From: Streptomyces albicerus
Lineage (GTDB): Bacteria > Actinomycetota > Actinomycetes > Streptomycetales > Streptomycetaceae
Length of the DNA: 64,000 nt
Direction: 5' to 3'
Assembly (NCBI RefSeq): GCF_008905045.1
Contig: NZ_VWMY01000012.1
Location: 133,769 to 197,768 of the forward strand
Each line of letters begins with the position of its first letter. Position 1 is the first letter of the stretch. Shown piece after piece: positions 8,504 through 16,802 of the stretch. The position numbers and the translations under genes were made by a program. The notes beneath the pieces are model-generated. The model was not told the DNA's origin, did not search any database, and was given only the letters and a program-made list of their open reading frames with translations.

Positions 8504-9246
8504 GCGGCTCCTCGCCGGTGATCCGGCTCCTGGGCGCGGGACGCCGGTTCGGCTCGCACGAGGCGCTGTGCGATCTGGATCTCACCGTCCACGCCGGGGA
8601 ACGCGTCGCGGTGCTCGGCACCAGTGGCGCCGGCAAGAGCACGCTCCTGGCTCTGCTCAACGGTTCGCTGGAGCCGACCACGGGCAGCATGGAGATCTTC
8701 GGCGAGAACCCCGCACGCCTGCCCGCCCCACGGCGGCGACTGCTTCAGCGACGCATCGGCTCGGTGAGCCAGGAGCTCGCCCTGATCGAGCAGGTCCGGG
8801 TGGTGCACAACGTCAACGCGGGCAGGCTCGGCCGGTGGAGCACCGCCCGCGCGCTGGCCTCGCTGGTCTGGCCCCGTTCGCTCGACGTGGTCCGGGACGC
8901 GCTGGACCGTGTCGACCTGGGCTGGGCTCTCCACGAACGCACCGAGCGCCTGTCCGGCGGCGAGCGGCAGCGGGTCGCGATCGCCCGGCTGCTGGTGCAG
9001 GAGCCCGAGCTGGTGGTGGCCGACGAGCCTGTCTCCAGTCTCGATCCGGTGCGCGCCGCGGGCATTCTCGGCCTGCTCGGCACCTCGCCGACCGTGAGCA
9101 CGCTCGTGGTCAGCCTGCACCAGCCGGCACTCGCCCGCGAGCACTGCACGCGCGTGGTGGGCCTGCGCCAGGGCCGTATCGTCCTCGACCGCCCGGCCGC
9201 CGACGTCGATGACGCGGACCTGAACGATCTCTACACGCTCGCATGA
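8500..9246 (+). CDS. PhnC-like ABC transporter ATP-binding protein
   Basis: A 248-residue nucleotide-binding subunit. Walker A GTSGAGKST (residues ~40-48), signature LSGGERQRVAIAR, Walker B LVVADEPVSSLD and the switch histidine in VVSLHQPALA are all intact. The overall length and the D-loop SSLDPV fit the PhnC/phosphonate importer group. The GTG start at 8500 overlaps the previous stop by GTGA, and its own stop overlaps the permease ATG at 9243, so the three transporter genes are translationally coupled. It should energise import of the ligand captured by the upstream lipoprotein. Confidence 0.93.
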   Translation: MSGSSPVIRLLGAGRRFGSHEALCDLDLTVHAGERVAVLGTSGAGKSTLLALLNGSLEPTTGSMEIFGENPARLPAPRRRLLQRRIGSVSQELALIEQVRVVHNVNAGRLGRWSTARALASLVWPRSLDVVRDALDRVDLGWALHERTERLSGGERQRVAIARLLVQEPELVVADEPVSSLDPVRAAGILGLLGTSPTVSTLVVSLHQPALAREHCTRVVGLRQGRIVLDRPAADVDDADLNDLYTLA

Positions 9247-10961
9247 CACTCGGACTCGACGCCCCGCCCGCACCACCGACCGCATCCGCGCCGGGGCGAA
9301 AGCCCGTGAGCGGGCGCAGGGCGCTGCTGCGCAAACTCGTGACGCTGGTGGCGGTGGCCGGGCTGCTGGCCTGGTCGGTCCATCGCGCCCTCCCCTCCGG
9401 GAGCGAACTGGTCAACCACGGCGGCCTGGCCCTGCTCGACGACCTCGCGGCGACCGCGCTGCACCCCTCCCTCGAAGCCGACTTCCTCGGCGTGGTCCTC
9501 GATGCGATGGCTACGACCCTGGCCCTGGCCCTGCTCGGGACGGCGGGGGCGCTGGTGATCGGCCTGATCGGCGGCCTGATCCTCAGCGACGTGGCGTGGG
9601 CCGGTGCGCTGCCCTGGCCGGTACGGGTCGCACGGCTGCTCCTGCGCGGCGCACTGGTGGCCGTCCGCTCGGTCCACGAGCTGGTGTGGGCGCTGTTCTT
9701 CGTCAGCGTGCTCGGCCTCGACCCGCTCGTCGCTGTTCTGGCACTCGCCCTGCCGTTCGGCGCGCAGAGCGCCCAGGTCTTCGGGGAGACGTTCGACGCC
9801 GTGCCCGACGCGCCGCTGCGCTCGCTCCGCGCCGCCGGTGCCAAGCGCTGCTCGGCCCTGGCCTACGCCCTCCTCCCCGGGACGGCGCCACTGCTGCTGT
9901 CGTACTCCTTCTACCGGTTCGAGTGCGCTCTGCGGTCCGCGGTCGTACTCGGGGTGGCCGGCGTCGGAGGCCTTGGATTCGAGCTCACAGTGAGTCTGCA
10001 GTCGCGCAACTGGGGCGAGGTCTGGACGCTGGTCGCGGCGCTGCTGGTACTCGCGGCGGCGGTCGAGCTGTGGAGCAACCGCGTCCGCTCCGATGTCGCG
10101 GTGGTGACCTGCGCCGACTGGTCGGTCGGGCAGGAGCGCTCCGGCGACGAGGGCCGGTCGCCGCGTGGCCTGTCCCGCTCTACCCGCTGGTCGCTGGCCC
10201 TGACGGTGCCGGCGATCGCGGTCGCCTGGTGGTGGGCCGGCCTCTCACCGGCCGGACTCACCTCGGCCCGCACCCAGGACCTCGCCGGCCGGCTGCTCGG
10301 CGACCTGTGGCCTCCCGCGCTCCCCGAGGGCGGTCTGCGGGCCCTGACCGGCGCCGCCCTCGACACCGTGACCATGGCCGTCCTCGCCATGGTGGTGGCG
10401 GTCGTGATCACCCTGGTCGCGGGCCCCTGGGCGAGCCGCCCGCGCGCCGACCGGCGCGGCCCGGCGGCCTGGGGCCGATGGGCCGTCTGGTGGACGGCCC
10501 GGCTGCTGCTCCTGGTTCTGCGGTCGATCCCTCCGACGGTGTGGGCCGTCGTCGCGCTCCTGGGCCTCTTCCCGGGCGTACTGCCCGGGGCCCTGGCGCT
10601 GGGCCTCTACACCGGCGGCATCCTCGGCCGGCTGGTCGCCGAGGCCTGGGAGACCATGAACCTCAAGCCCCGGGAGTCCCTGCGCAACGCCGGCGTACCC
10701 CGCGTGGTGTCGGCCGTCGTGTCCGTGGGACCGCCGTCCGCGAACCATCTGGTCACCTACACGCTCTACCGGTTCGAGATCTGCGTGCGCGACACCGCCG
10801 TCGTCGGTGTCGTCGGCGCCGCGGGACTCGGCCGCCTGCTCAGCGAGCGTCTCGCGGCCTTCGACTTCCCCGTGGTCACCAGCGTCCTGCTGGCATCGTT
10901 GCTGGTCAGCCTCGTCGTCGAGATACTCGGACGCCGACTGCGACGCGCGCTCCGGGCCTGA
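9243..10961 (+). CDS. PhnE-like ABC permease, two permease units fused
   Basis: A 572-residue membrane protein containing two PhnE-type permease halves in one chain. The first half holds VRSVHELVWALFFVSVLGL and the EAA-like loop AAGAKRCSALAYALLPG. The second repeats these as LRSIPPTVWAVVALLGLFPG and NAGVPRVVSAVVSVG. YRFE occurs once in each half after the EAA loop, a clear sign of internal duplication. Most PhnC/D transporters use a single-domain PhnE that dimerises; a fused form occurs in some actinobacteria. It starts by ATGA overlap with the ATPase. It is the last gene of the cluster on this strand, and the converging VOC gene lies 137 bases further on. Confidence 0.9.
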   Translation: MTLGLDAPPAPPTASAPGRKPVSGRRALLRKLVTLVAVAGLLAWSVHRALPSGSELVNHGGLALLDDLAATALHPSLEADFLGVVLDAMATTLALALLGTAGALVIGLIGGLILSDVAWAGALPWPVRVARLLLRGALVAVRSVHELVWALFFVSVLGLDPLVAVLALALPFGAQSAQVFGETFDAVPDAPLRSLRAAGAKRCSALAYALLPGTAPLLLSYSFYRFECALRSAVVLGVAGVGGLGFELTVSLQSRNWGEVWTLVAALLVLAAAVELWSNRVRSDVAVVTCADWSVGQERSGDEGRSPRGLSRSTRWSLALTVPAIAVAWWWAGLSPAGLTSARTQDLAGRLLGDLWPPALPEGGLRALTGAALDTVTMAVLAMVVAVVITLVAGPWASRPRADRRGPAAWGRWAVWWTARLLLLVLRSIPPTVWAVVALLGLFPGVLPGALALGLYTGGILGRLVAEAWETMNLKPRESLRNAGVPRVVSAVVSVGPPSANHLVTYTLYRFEICVRDTAVVGVVGAAGLGRLLSERLAAFDFPVVTSVLLASLLVSLVVEILGRRLRRALRA

Positions 10962-11098
10962 GCCCAGGCCGACCGCAGGCGCTCCCCCCGCACCCGCTTC
11001 GCGCCGTACTCTCCGGCCATCGCCGCGATCATGGAAACAATCCGGGCCGGTCGGTGCGAAGGACCGCCGGCCCGGCCTGCCGGGGTTCGACCCGGGGT

Positions 11099-11896
11099 TC
11101 AACTCTGGGTCGGGGTAAGCACCACGAAGTCCGCGTTCGAAGGGTCGAGGCAGACGGCCAGGCGGCCGACGCCCTCCGCGTCCTCCGGTCCCATCTGCAC
11201 GCTGCCGCCGTCCCCGGTGACCTGGGCGACCGCGGCGTCGCAGTCGGTGACGTTGAAGACCGGGTGCCAGTACGGCCGCCCGTTCGCCAGGGCGAGGTCC
11301 TCCTTGCCGAGCTCCATGAGGCCGCCCTGCATGCGCTCCTCGGGAAGCTCGGCAGGCGTGATGAGGGTGTACGTGCCCCCGCCGCCCGGCAGCTCCATGT
11401 CGCTGAACTGCCAGCCGAAGACATCGCCGTAGAACTCCTTCGCCGCCGCGGCGTCGCTCGTGTACAGCTCGGTCCAGGACAGCGAGCCCGCCTCGTCAGC
11501 CAGCTCGAAGCCCGAGTTCTTCCCCGGCTGCCAGACGGCGAACTGGCCCCCCGACGGGTCGTTGTACTGCGCCATCCGGCCCCAGTCGTCGAGGTCCCGC
11601 GGCGCCACCCGCACCGTGCCGCCCGCGCGCTCCACGGCCTGGGTCGTGGCGTCCGCGTCGGTGACGGTGTAGTAGATCATCCAAGCCGAGCGCGCGCCCT
11701 CCTCGGTGAGCTTGCCGAGCCCGGCGACGGTCTTGCCGCCCTTCCTGAACATCCCGCCTTCCATGTCCTCCCCCTCGCCCATGGACTCGTACTCCCAGCC
11801 GAGCACCGCGCCGTAGAAGGCCGCGGCGGCCCGGACGTCGGGGGCGCCGAGGTCCAGCCAGCAGGGGGAGCCGGGAGTGAGGTCAGTGGTGATCAC
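11099..11896 (-). CDS. two-domain VOC (glyoxalase/bleomycin-resistance fold) protein
   Basis: A 265-residue protein with two vicinal-oxygen-chelate domains. The N-terminal one begins PCWLDLGAPDVRAAAAFYGAVLGWEYE, here cited only by its core FYGAVLGWEY; the second begins SWTELYTSDAAAAKEFYGDV with the matching FYGDVFGW strand. Many Streptomyces carry such two-domain proteins; most are uncharacterised and only a few are true glyoxalases or resistance proteins. The start is GTG at 11896 with AAAGGGAA upstream. It is a single gene converging on the transporter cluster and diverging from the protease pair. Confidence 0.85.
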   Translation of the reverse strand: MITTDLTPGSPCWLDLGAPDVRAAAAFYGAVLGWEYESMGEGEDMEGGMFRKGGKTVAGLGKLTEEGARSAWMIYYTVTDADATTQAVERAGGTVRVAPRDLDDWGRMAQYNDPSGGQFAVWQPGKNSGFELADEAGSLSWTELYTSDAAAAKEFYGDVFGWQFSDMELPGGGGTYTLITPAELPEERMQGGLMELGKEDLALANGRPYWHPVFNVTDCDAAVAQVTGDGGSVQMGPEDAEGVGRLAVCLDPSNADFVVLTPTQS

Positions 11897-12326
11897 GACG
11901 ATTCCCTTTCGCAGGTCCTGTGTGACTTCAGCGTGACACCGAGTACTGACACTCGCCCGTCGGCGTCACCTGGTCAGTCCTGCGGCGGGCGTTCGATCGC
12001 CTTGCGCCGGTTCCCCGACGACCGGTTGGTGGCCGATGCCGGGAACCATGGACCATGGGAATCCGCCGAGCCTTCTGCGCACCCACGAGAGGACGTCAAA
12101 TCGGTAGCTCTGTGGACGAGTTGCCAGCTCAGACAGCCCGTAGCGAAACCGTTGCGGTTCCGTCGGAAGTCCCCCACAGCGACGGCATAGTCTGTGGTGC
12201 CGTTCAGCGATCCCCGCTGATCAGCATCCACGGTCCACGTGCCGGACACATCCGGGTCCCCGGATCCGTACGAAGTCCCATGTGGCAGCACAGAGTTGTT
12301 CGTTCACCTCCAGGGGGAGTCACACC
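11897..12326. other. intergenic region between VOC gene and first protease gene
   Basis: 430 bases between divergent genes. It must hold the promoters of both. A GGGGGAG ribosome binding site precedes the protease ATG. Short open frames here have no start signal, no family resemblance and normal intergenic composition, so no gene is called. I see no repeat or strong hairpin. Confidence 0.5.
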
Positions 12327-13562
12327 ATGCGACCCATACGCCCGTCCTTCGCCGCCCGTCGAGGGAGGAGCCCGCGCCGCAGAACCTCCCCCGTACTCGC
12401 CGCGGTCGGCCTCGCCACCGCGCTGGCGCTGACCGCCACCGCCTGCAACTCGGGTGACGACACCAACGCGGGCGGCGACGCGTCCGCCTCGGCGGCCGCG
12501 GGCGGCGACGGCAAGATCACGATCCCGGACGACATCAAGGACCGGCTCAAAGAGCACGGGATCGACATCGACCAGTGGAAGGGCGGCGCCTGGAAGAACT
12601 GGGACAAGGACGACTGGCTGCGCGAGGCCGGGGACTTCATCAACCCGATCATCGACGGCCTGTGGGACCCGGACCGTATGCGTGAGGCCGAGGACCCGGA
12701 CCAGGGCAAGGGCGTCGACGAGAACGACCTCTCGGGTGACCAGGGCGTGACCGACCCGGAGCCGGCGCCCGTGGAGGCGAAGGCCGTTCCGGCGGCGTAC
12801 CACGACAACGTGCCCGAGGCGGGCAAGGTGTTCTTCGACTCCCCCGAGGGCACGATGGTCTGCTCGGCGACCGTGGTCGAGGACCCGGCCAACCCGGGCA
12901 AGTCCAACCTCGTGTGGACCGCGGGCCACTGCGTACACGCCGGCAAGAAGGGCGGCTGGTACCGCAACATCGCCTTCGTGCCCTCGTACAACAACGACGC
13001 CAAGTCGGCGGCGGAGCTCGCGACCGCCACCAAGGAGGAGGTCGCTCCGTACGGTCTCTGGTGGGGTGACTGGGCGCAGACCTCGGACCAGTGGATCGAG
13101 CAGGGCGGTGCCACGGGCGGCCAGGGCGCCTCGTACGACTTCGCGGTCATTCATGTGACGCCGGAGAAGGGCAGCGGCGGCAAGTCCCTCGAGGAGACGG
13201 TCGGTTCGGCGCTCCCGGTGGACTTCAACACCCCGGCCGTGTCGAAGGTCGGGGACATCACGGCGACCGGTTACCCGGCGGCGAAGCCGTTCGACGGGGA
13301 GACCATGTACCAGTGCGCGGACAAGCCGGGACGGCTCTCGCTCGCCGAGTCCGAGCCGACGATGTACCGCATCGGGTGCACCATGACCGGTGGCTCCTCG
13401 GGCGGCGGCTGGGTCGCGGCGGGCTCGGACGGCAAGCCCGCGCTGGTGTCCAACACCTCGATCGGCCCGGTGACCGCGGGCTGGCTGGCGGGCCCGCACC
13501 TGGGCGCTGAGGCCAAGGGGATCTACGACGCGGTGAGCAAGAAGTTCGCAGGCCGACAGTAG
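12327..13562 (+). CDS. V8/trypsin-like serine protease lipoprotein (copy 1)
   Basis: A 411-residue exported protein. The signal peptide ends in a lipobox (TATAC, C40), followed by a low-complexity linker and a conserved helical N-terminal domain (about residues 60-125) rich in Trp/Asp. The catalytic triad of an S1/S6-like protease can be read: His201 in WTAGHC, Asp271 in YDFAVI and Ser358 in GGSSGGG. ATG 12327 is preceded by GGGGGAG. It is followed after 253 bases by a close paralogue with the same layout, so the two arose by tandem duplication. It probably acts on the outer face of the membrane; the N-terminal domain may be a propeptide. Substrate unknown. Confidence 0.88.
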   Translation: MRPIRPSFAARRGRSPRRRTSPVLAAVGLATALALTATACNSGDDTNAGGDASASAAAGGDGKITIPDDIKDRLKEHGIDIDQWKGGAWKNWDKDDWLREAGDFINPIIDGLWDPDRMREAEDPDQGKGVDENDLSGDQGVTDPEPAPVEAKAVPAAYHDNVPEAGKVFFDSPEGTMVCSATVVEDPANPGKSNLVWTAGHCVHAGKKGGWYRNIAFVPSYNNDAKSAAELATATKEEVAPYGLWWGDWAQTSDQWIEQGGATGGQGASYDFAVIHVTPEKGSGGKSLEETVGSALPVDFNTPAVSKVGDITATGYPAAKPFDGETMYQCADKPGRLSLAESEPTMYRIGCTMTGGSSGGGWVAAGSDGKPALVSNTSIGPVTAGWLAGPHLGAEAKGIYDAVSKKFAGRQ

Positions 13563-13815
13563 CGGCAGGGGGACGGACGGCGACGGGTGCCTCACGGAAA
13601 CCTTCACCTGTACACCGCCGTTCGTCCCCGACTCCGCAGGCATAGTGGGGTGTCGCGGCGGCGTGGACCCCGCGGAGAGCTTTGACACGGGATCCGCGGA
13701 GAGCCTTCTTCGGGTTCTTCATGTCTTTCGCTTTCTTCATGTTTTCGCGTTCTCCGCGTTCTCCGCGCCTCACCCGCATGCGAAAGATGCACGTTCTATC
13801 GGGGGTAACAACACC

Positions 13816-15015
13816 ATGCGTTCCACACGTCCGTCCTTCGCGAGGAGCCGCGGGCGACGCCGCGTCCTCGCCGCAACCGGACTGATGGCGGCCCTGGCGC
13901 TCACCGCCACCGCCTGCGAATCGGGCGACGACAACGCCGCGGACAAGCCGACCGCCGGCGAATCCCGGTCGCCCGGCGACGACAAGATCGAAATTCCCGC
14001 CGACATCGCCGACAAGCTCAAGGAGCACGGCATCGATGTCGACGACTGGAAAGACGGCGAATGGAAGAACTGGGACAAGGACAAGTGGCTCAGTGAGGCC
14101 GCGGACTTCGTCAACCCGGTGATCGAGGGCCTCTGGAAGCCCGAGCGGATGAAGTCCGCCGAGGACCCGGCCAAGACGATCTCCGCGAAGGACGCCTCGG
14201 CCGACCAGGGCGTGAGCGACCCGGCACCCTCCCCGGTCGACGCGACGCGGGAGAAGACCCCTTACCACGAGTCCGCCGCCCCGGTCGGCAAGGTCTTCTT
14301 CGACTCCCCCCAGGGGTCGATGGTCTGCTCCGGCACGGTCGTCAAGGACCCGCGCAACCCGGGGAAGTCCAACCTCGTGTGGACCGCGGGCCACTGTGTG
14401 CACGCCGGCGGTGGCGGCGGCTGGTACCGCAACATCGCCTTCGTGCCCGCGTACAACGACCTCGGCAAGACCGAGGCCGAGCTGGGCACCGCGACGCAGC
14501 AGGAGATCGCCCCGTACGGCCAGTACTGGGCGGACTGGGCCTCGACCTCCAACGAGTGGATCCAGGGCGGCTCGGAGTCGGGCGGCGCGGGTGCCGCGTA
14601 CGACTACGCGGTGCTGCATGTGAAGCCGGAGTCGGGTTCCAAGTCCCTTGAGGAGACCGTCGGTACGGCGCTGGACGTGGACTTCTCCACGCCGGCCGCG
14701 GCGGACTCGGGCGCGATGGGTGCCTGGGGCTACCCGGCCGCGCCGCCGTACAACGGTCTGATCATGCACAAGTGCGTCGACCGTCCGGGCCGGCTCTCGC
14801 TCAGCCCGAACCTGCCGACGATGTACCGCATCGGCTGCACGATGACCGGCGGTTCGTCGGGCGGTGGCTGGTTCCGTGTCATCAACGGCACGACGAAGCT
14901 GGTCTCGAACACGTCGATCGGCCCGGCCGACAACACCTGGCTCGCGGGACCGCAGTTGGGCAAGGGTGCCGAGGCGATCTACGACCAGATGAGCGAGGAG
15001 TACGGCGACAAGTAG
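13816..15015 (+). CDS. V8/trypsin-like serine protease lipoprotein (copy 2)
   Basis: A 399-residue paralogue of the preceding gene. Same architecture: signal peptide with lipobox (TATAC, C34), Ser/Asp-rich linker, Trp-rich N-terminal domain (WKNWDKDKW near 83-91), then the protease domain with His193 in WTAGHC, Asp263 in YDYAV and Ser348 in GGSSGGG. All three catalytic residues are intact, so both copies should be active. The upstream 250 bases do not resemble the upstream region of copy 1, which suggests separate expression. A strong hairpin follows the stop. The linker and the region after Asp have diverged most from copy 1. Confidence 0.88.
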   Translation: MRSTRPSFARSRGRRRVLAATGLMAALALTATACESGDDNAADKPTAGESRSPGDDKIEIPADIADKLKEHGIDVDDWKDGEWKNWDKDKWLSEAADFVNPVIEGLWKPERMKSAEDPAKTISAKDASADQGVSDPAPSPVDATREKTPYHESAAPVGKVFFDSPQGSMVCSGTVVKDPRNPGKSNLVWTAGHCVHAGGGGGWYRNIAFVPAYNDLGKTEAELGTATQQEIAPYGQYWADWASTSNEWIQGGSESGGAGAAYDYAVLHVKPESGSKSLEETVGTALDVDFSTPAAADSGAMGAWGYPAAPPYNGLIMHKCVDRPGRLSLSPNLPTMYRIGCTMTGGSSGGGWFRVINGTTKLVSNTSIGPADNTWLAGPQLGKGAEAIYDQMSEEYGDK

Positions 15016-15064
15016 GCACCGCCGTACGCGCGTCGGCTTCCGTCGCCGGCGCCACCCACATGAC

Positions 15065-15099
15065 GAAGGCCCGCCCCCTCAAAGAGGGAGCGGGCCTTC
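15065..15099. terminator. bidirectional hairpin between protease copy 2 and hflX
   Basis: A stem of 16 base pairs with one mismatch: GAAGGCCCGCCCCCTC (15065-15080) pairs with GAGGGAGCGGGCCTTC (15084-15099) across a three-base loop. It lies between the converging stops of the protease gene (15015) and hflX (15124), the expected place for a shared terminator. No clear T-tract, which is common in Streptomyces. Confidence 0.8.
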
Positions 15100-15123
15100 G
15101 CTCTACAGCGCGCAGGGCGTGCG

Positions 15124-16617
15124 TCAGAGAGCGGGCGCCGGAACGTACGGAGCCAGCTCCGCCGCCAGTTCCTCGTGCACCCGCGCCTTCAGCAGCGTGC
15201 CCTCCGGGGTGTGCTCCTCGGAGATCACCTCGCCCTCGGAGTGGGCGCGCGCGACGAGTCGCCCGAGCGTGTAAGGCACGAGCACCTCGAGCTCGACCGA
15301 GGGGCGCGGCAGTTCGACGTCGATGAGCTCGAGCAGCTCGTCGATGCCCAGGCCCGTACGGGCCGAGACGGCGATGGAGCGCTTCTCGATCCGCATCAGC
15401 CGCTGGAGCACCAGCGGGTCGGCCGCGTCCGCCTTGTTGATCACCACGATCTCGGGCACGTTCGTCGCGCCCACGTCGCGGACGACCTCGCGCACGGCGG
15501 CCAGCTGCTCCTCCGGCGCCGGGTGCGAACCGTCCACCACGTGCAGGATCAGGTCGGCGTCGCCGACCTCCTCCATCGTGGAGCGGAACGCCTCGACGAG
15601 GTGGTGCGGCAGGTGTCGTACGAAGCCGACGGTGTCGGCGAGCGTGTAGATCCGCCCGCTGGGCGTCTCGGCCCGGCGCACGGTCGGGTCGAGGGTGGCG
15701 AACAGCTCGTTCTGCACCAGCACGCCCGCGCCCGTGAGGCGGTTGAGCAGCGAGGACTTGCCGGCGTTGGTGTAACCGGCGATCGCGACCGAGGGCACCT
15801 TGTTGCGACGGCGCTCCTGGCGCTTGATCTCGCGGCCGGTCTTCATGTCCGCGATCTCCCGGCGCATCTTCGCCATCTTCTCGCGGATACGACGCCGGTC
15901 GGTCTCGATCTTGGTCTCACCGGGACCACGCGTGGCGAGACCGCCGCCCTTGCCGCCGCCCATCTGACGGGACAGCGACTGACCCCAGCCTCGGAGCCTC
16001 GGCAGCATGTACTGCATCTGCGCGAGGGCGACCTGCGCCTTGCCCTCTCGGGACTTGGCGTGCTGGGCGAAGATGTCGAGGATCAGGGCCGTACGGTCGA
16101 TAACCTTGACCTTGACGACGTCTTCGAGGTGGATCAGCTGGCCCGGCGACAGCTCACCGTCGCAGATGACGGTGTCCGCGCCGGTCTCCAGGACGATGTC
16201 CCGCAGCTCATTGGCCTTGCCGGAGCCGATGTACGTGGCCGCGTCGGGCTTGTCGCGGCGCTGGATGACGCCGTCGAGCACGAGCGCTCCCGCTGTCTCC
16301 GCGAGGGCGGCAAGCTCCGCGAGAGAGTTCTCCGAGTCGGTCACTGTCCCCGAGGTCCACACGCCGACGAGCACCACACGCTCCAGGCGGAGCTGTCGGT
16401 ACTCGACCTCGGTGACGTCCTCGAGCTCGGTGGAGAGGCCCGCGACGCGGCGCAGGGCCGCACGCTCGGAACGATCGAACTGCTCGCCGTCCCGGTCCCC
16501 GTCGATGTCGTGGCTCCAGGCGACGTCCTCTTCCATCAGGGCATCGGCCCGAAGACCTTCGGGGTAGTTCTGCGCGAGGCTCTGCGAGTCCTGGGAAGGG
16601 GAAGAAGAGGAGGTCAT
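15124..16617 (-). CDS. hflX: GTPase HflX
   Basis: A 497-residue HflX-family GTPase that binds 50S subunits and helps to split or rescue stalled ribosomes. The N-terminal HflX domain contains RRDKPDAATYIGSGKANEL and the glycine-rich linker GGKGGGLATRGPGETKIE. The G domain has G1 GYTNAGKSSLLNRL, G3 DTVGFVRHLPHHL and G4 NKADA. Start ATG 16617 has AAGGAC upstream; the frame is open further upstream but without conserved sequence. The acidic first ~50 residues are longer than in E. coli HflX, as is usual in actinobacteria. Confidence 0.95.
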   Translation of the reverse strand: MTSSSSPSQDSQSLAQNYPEGLRADALMEEDVAWSHDIDGDRDGEQFDRSERAALRRVAGLSTELEDVTEVEYRQLRLERVVLVGVWTSGTVTDSENSLAELAALAETAGALVLDGVIQRRDKPDAATYIGSGKANELRDIVLETGADTVICDGELSPGQLIHLEDVVKVKVIDRTALILDIFAQHAKSREGKAQVALAQMQYMLPRLRGWGQSLSRQMGGGKGGGLATRGPGETKIETDRRRIREKMAKMRREIADMKTGREIKRQERRRNKVPSVAIAGYTNAGKSSLLNRLTGAGVLVQNELFATLDPTVRRAETPSGRIYTLADTVGFVRHLPHHLVEAFRSTMEEVGDADLILHVVDGSHPAPEEQLAAVREVVRDVGATNVPEIVVINKADAADPLVLQRLMRIEKRSIAVSARTGLGIDELLELIDVELPRPSVELEVLVPYTLGRLVARAHSEGEVISEEHTPEGTLLKARVHEELAAELAPYVPAPAL

Positions 16618-16719
16618 TGGGTCCTTACGTCGATGGAGACAGCTGTGCGGCGACGGACTTCGATCCGTCACTCCCGACAACGTCCGGGGCCGCCGGGAGA
16701 TTCCCGACCGGAGTCCGGA

Positions 16720-16777
16720 GGGCCGTGCCGTAGGCCCGAAGCGTCGTCGACGTGAAGATGGTCGCACGGCACGGCCC
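16720..16777. terminator. inverted repeat downstream of M1 peptidase gene
   Basis: GGGCCGTGCCGT (16720-16731) pairs perfectly with ACGGCACGGCCC (16766-16777), separated by 34 bases. It lies just after the peptidase stop (16803, minus strand) and before hflX, so a terminator is plausible, though the loop is long. Confidence 0.45.
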
Positions 16778-16802
16778 GTCTCGTCACCCGACTTTTCGCG
16801 GG

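Noticed and set aside
11974..12291. 105-codon frame upstream of the first protease
   Set aside because: No ribosome binding site, no domain, and antisense to the likely promoter region.
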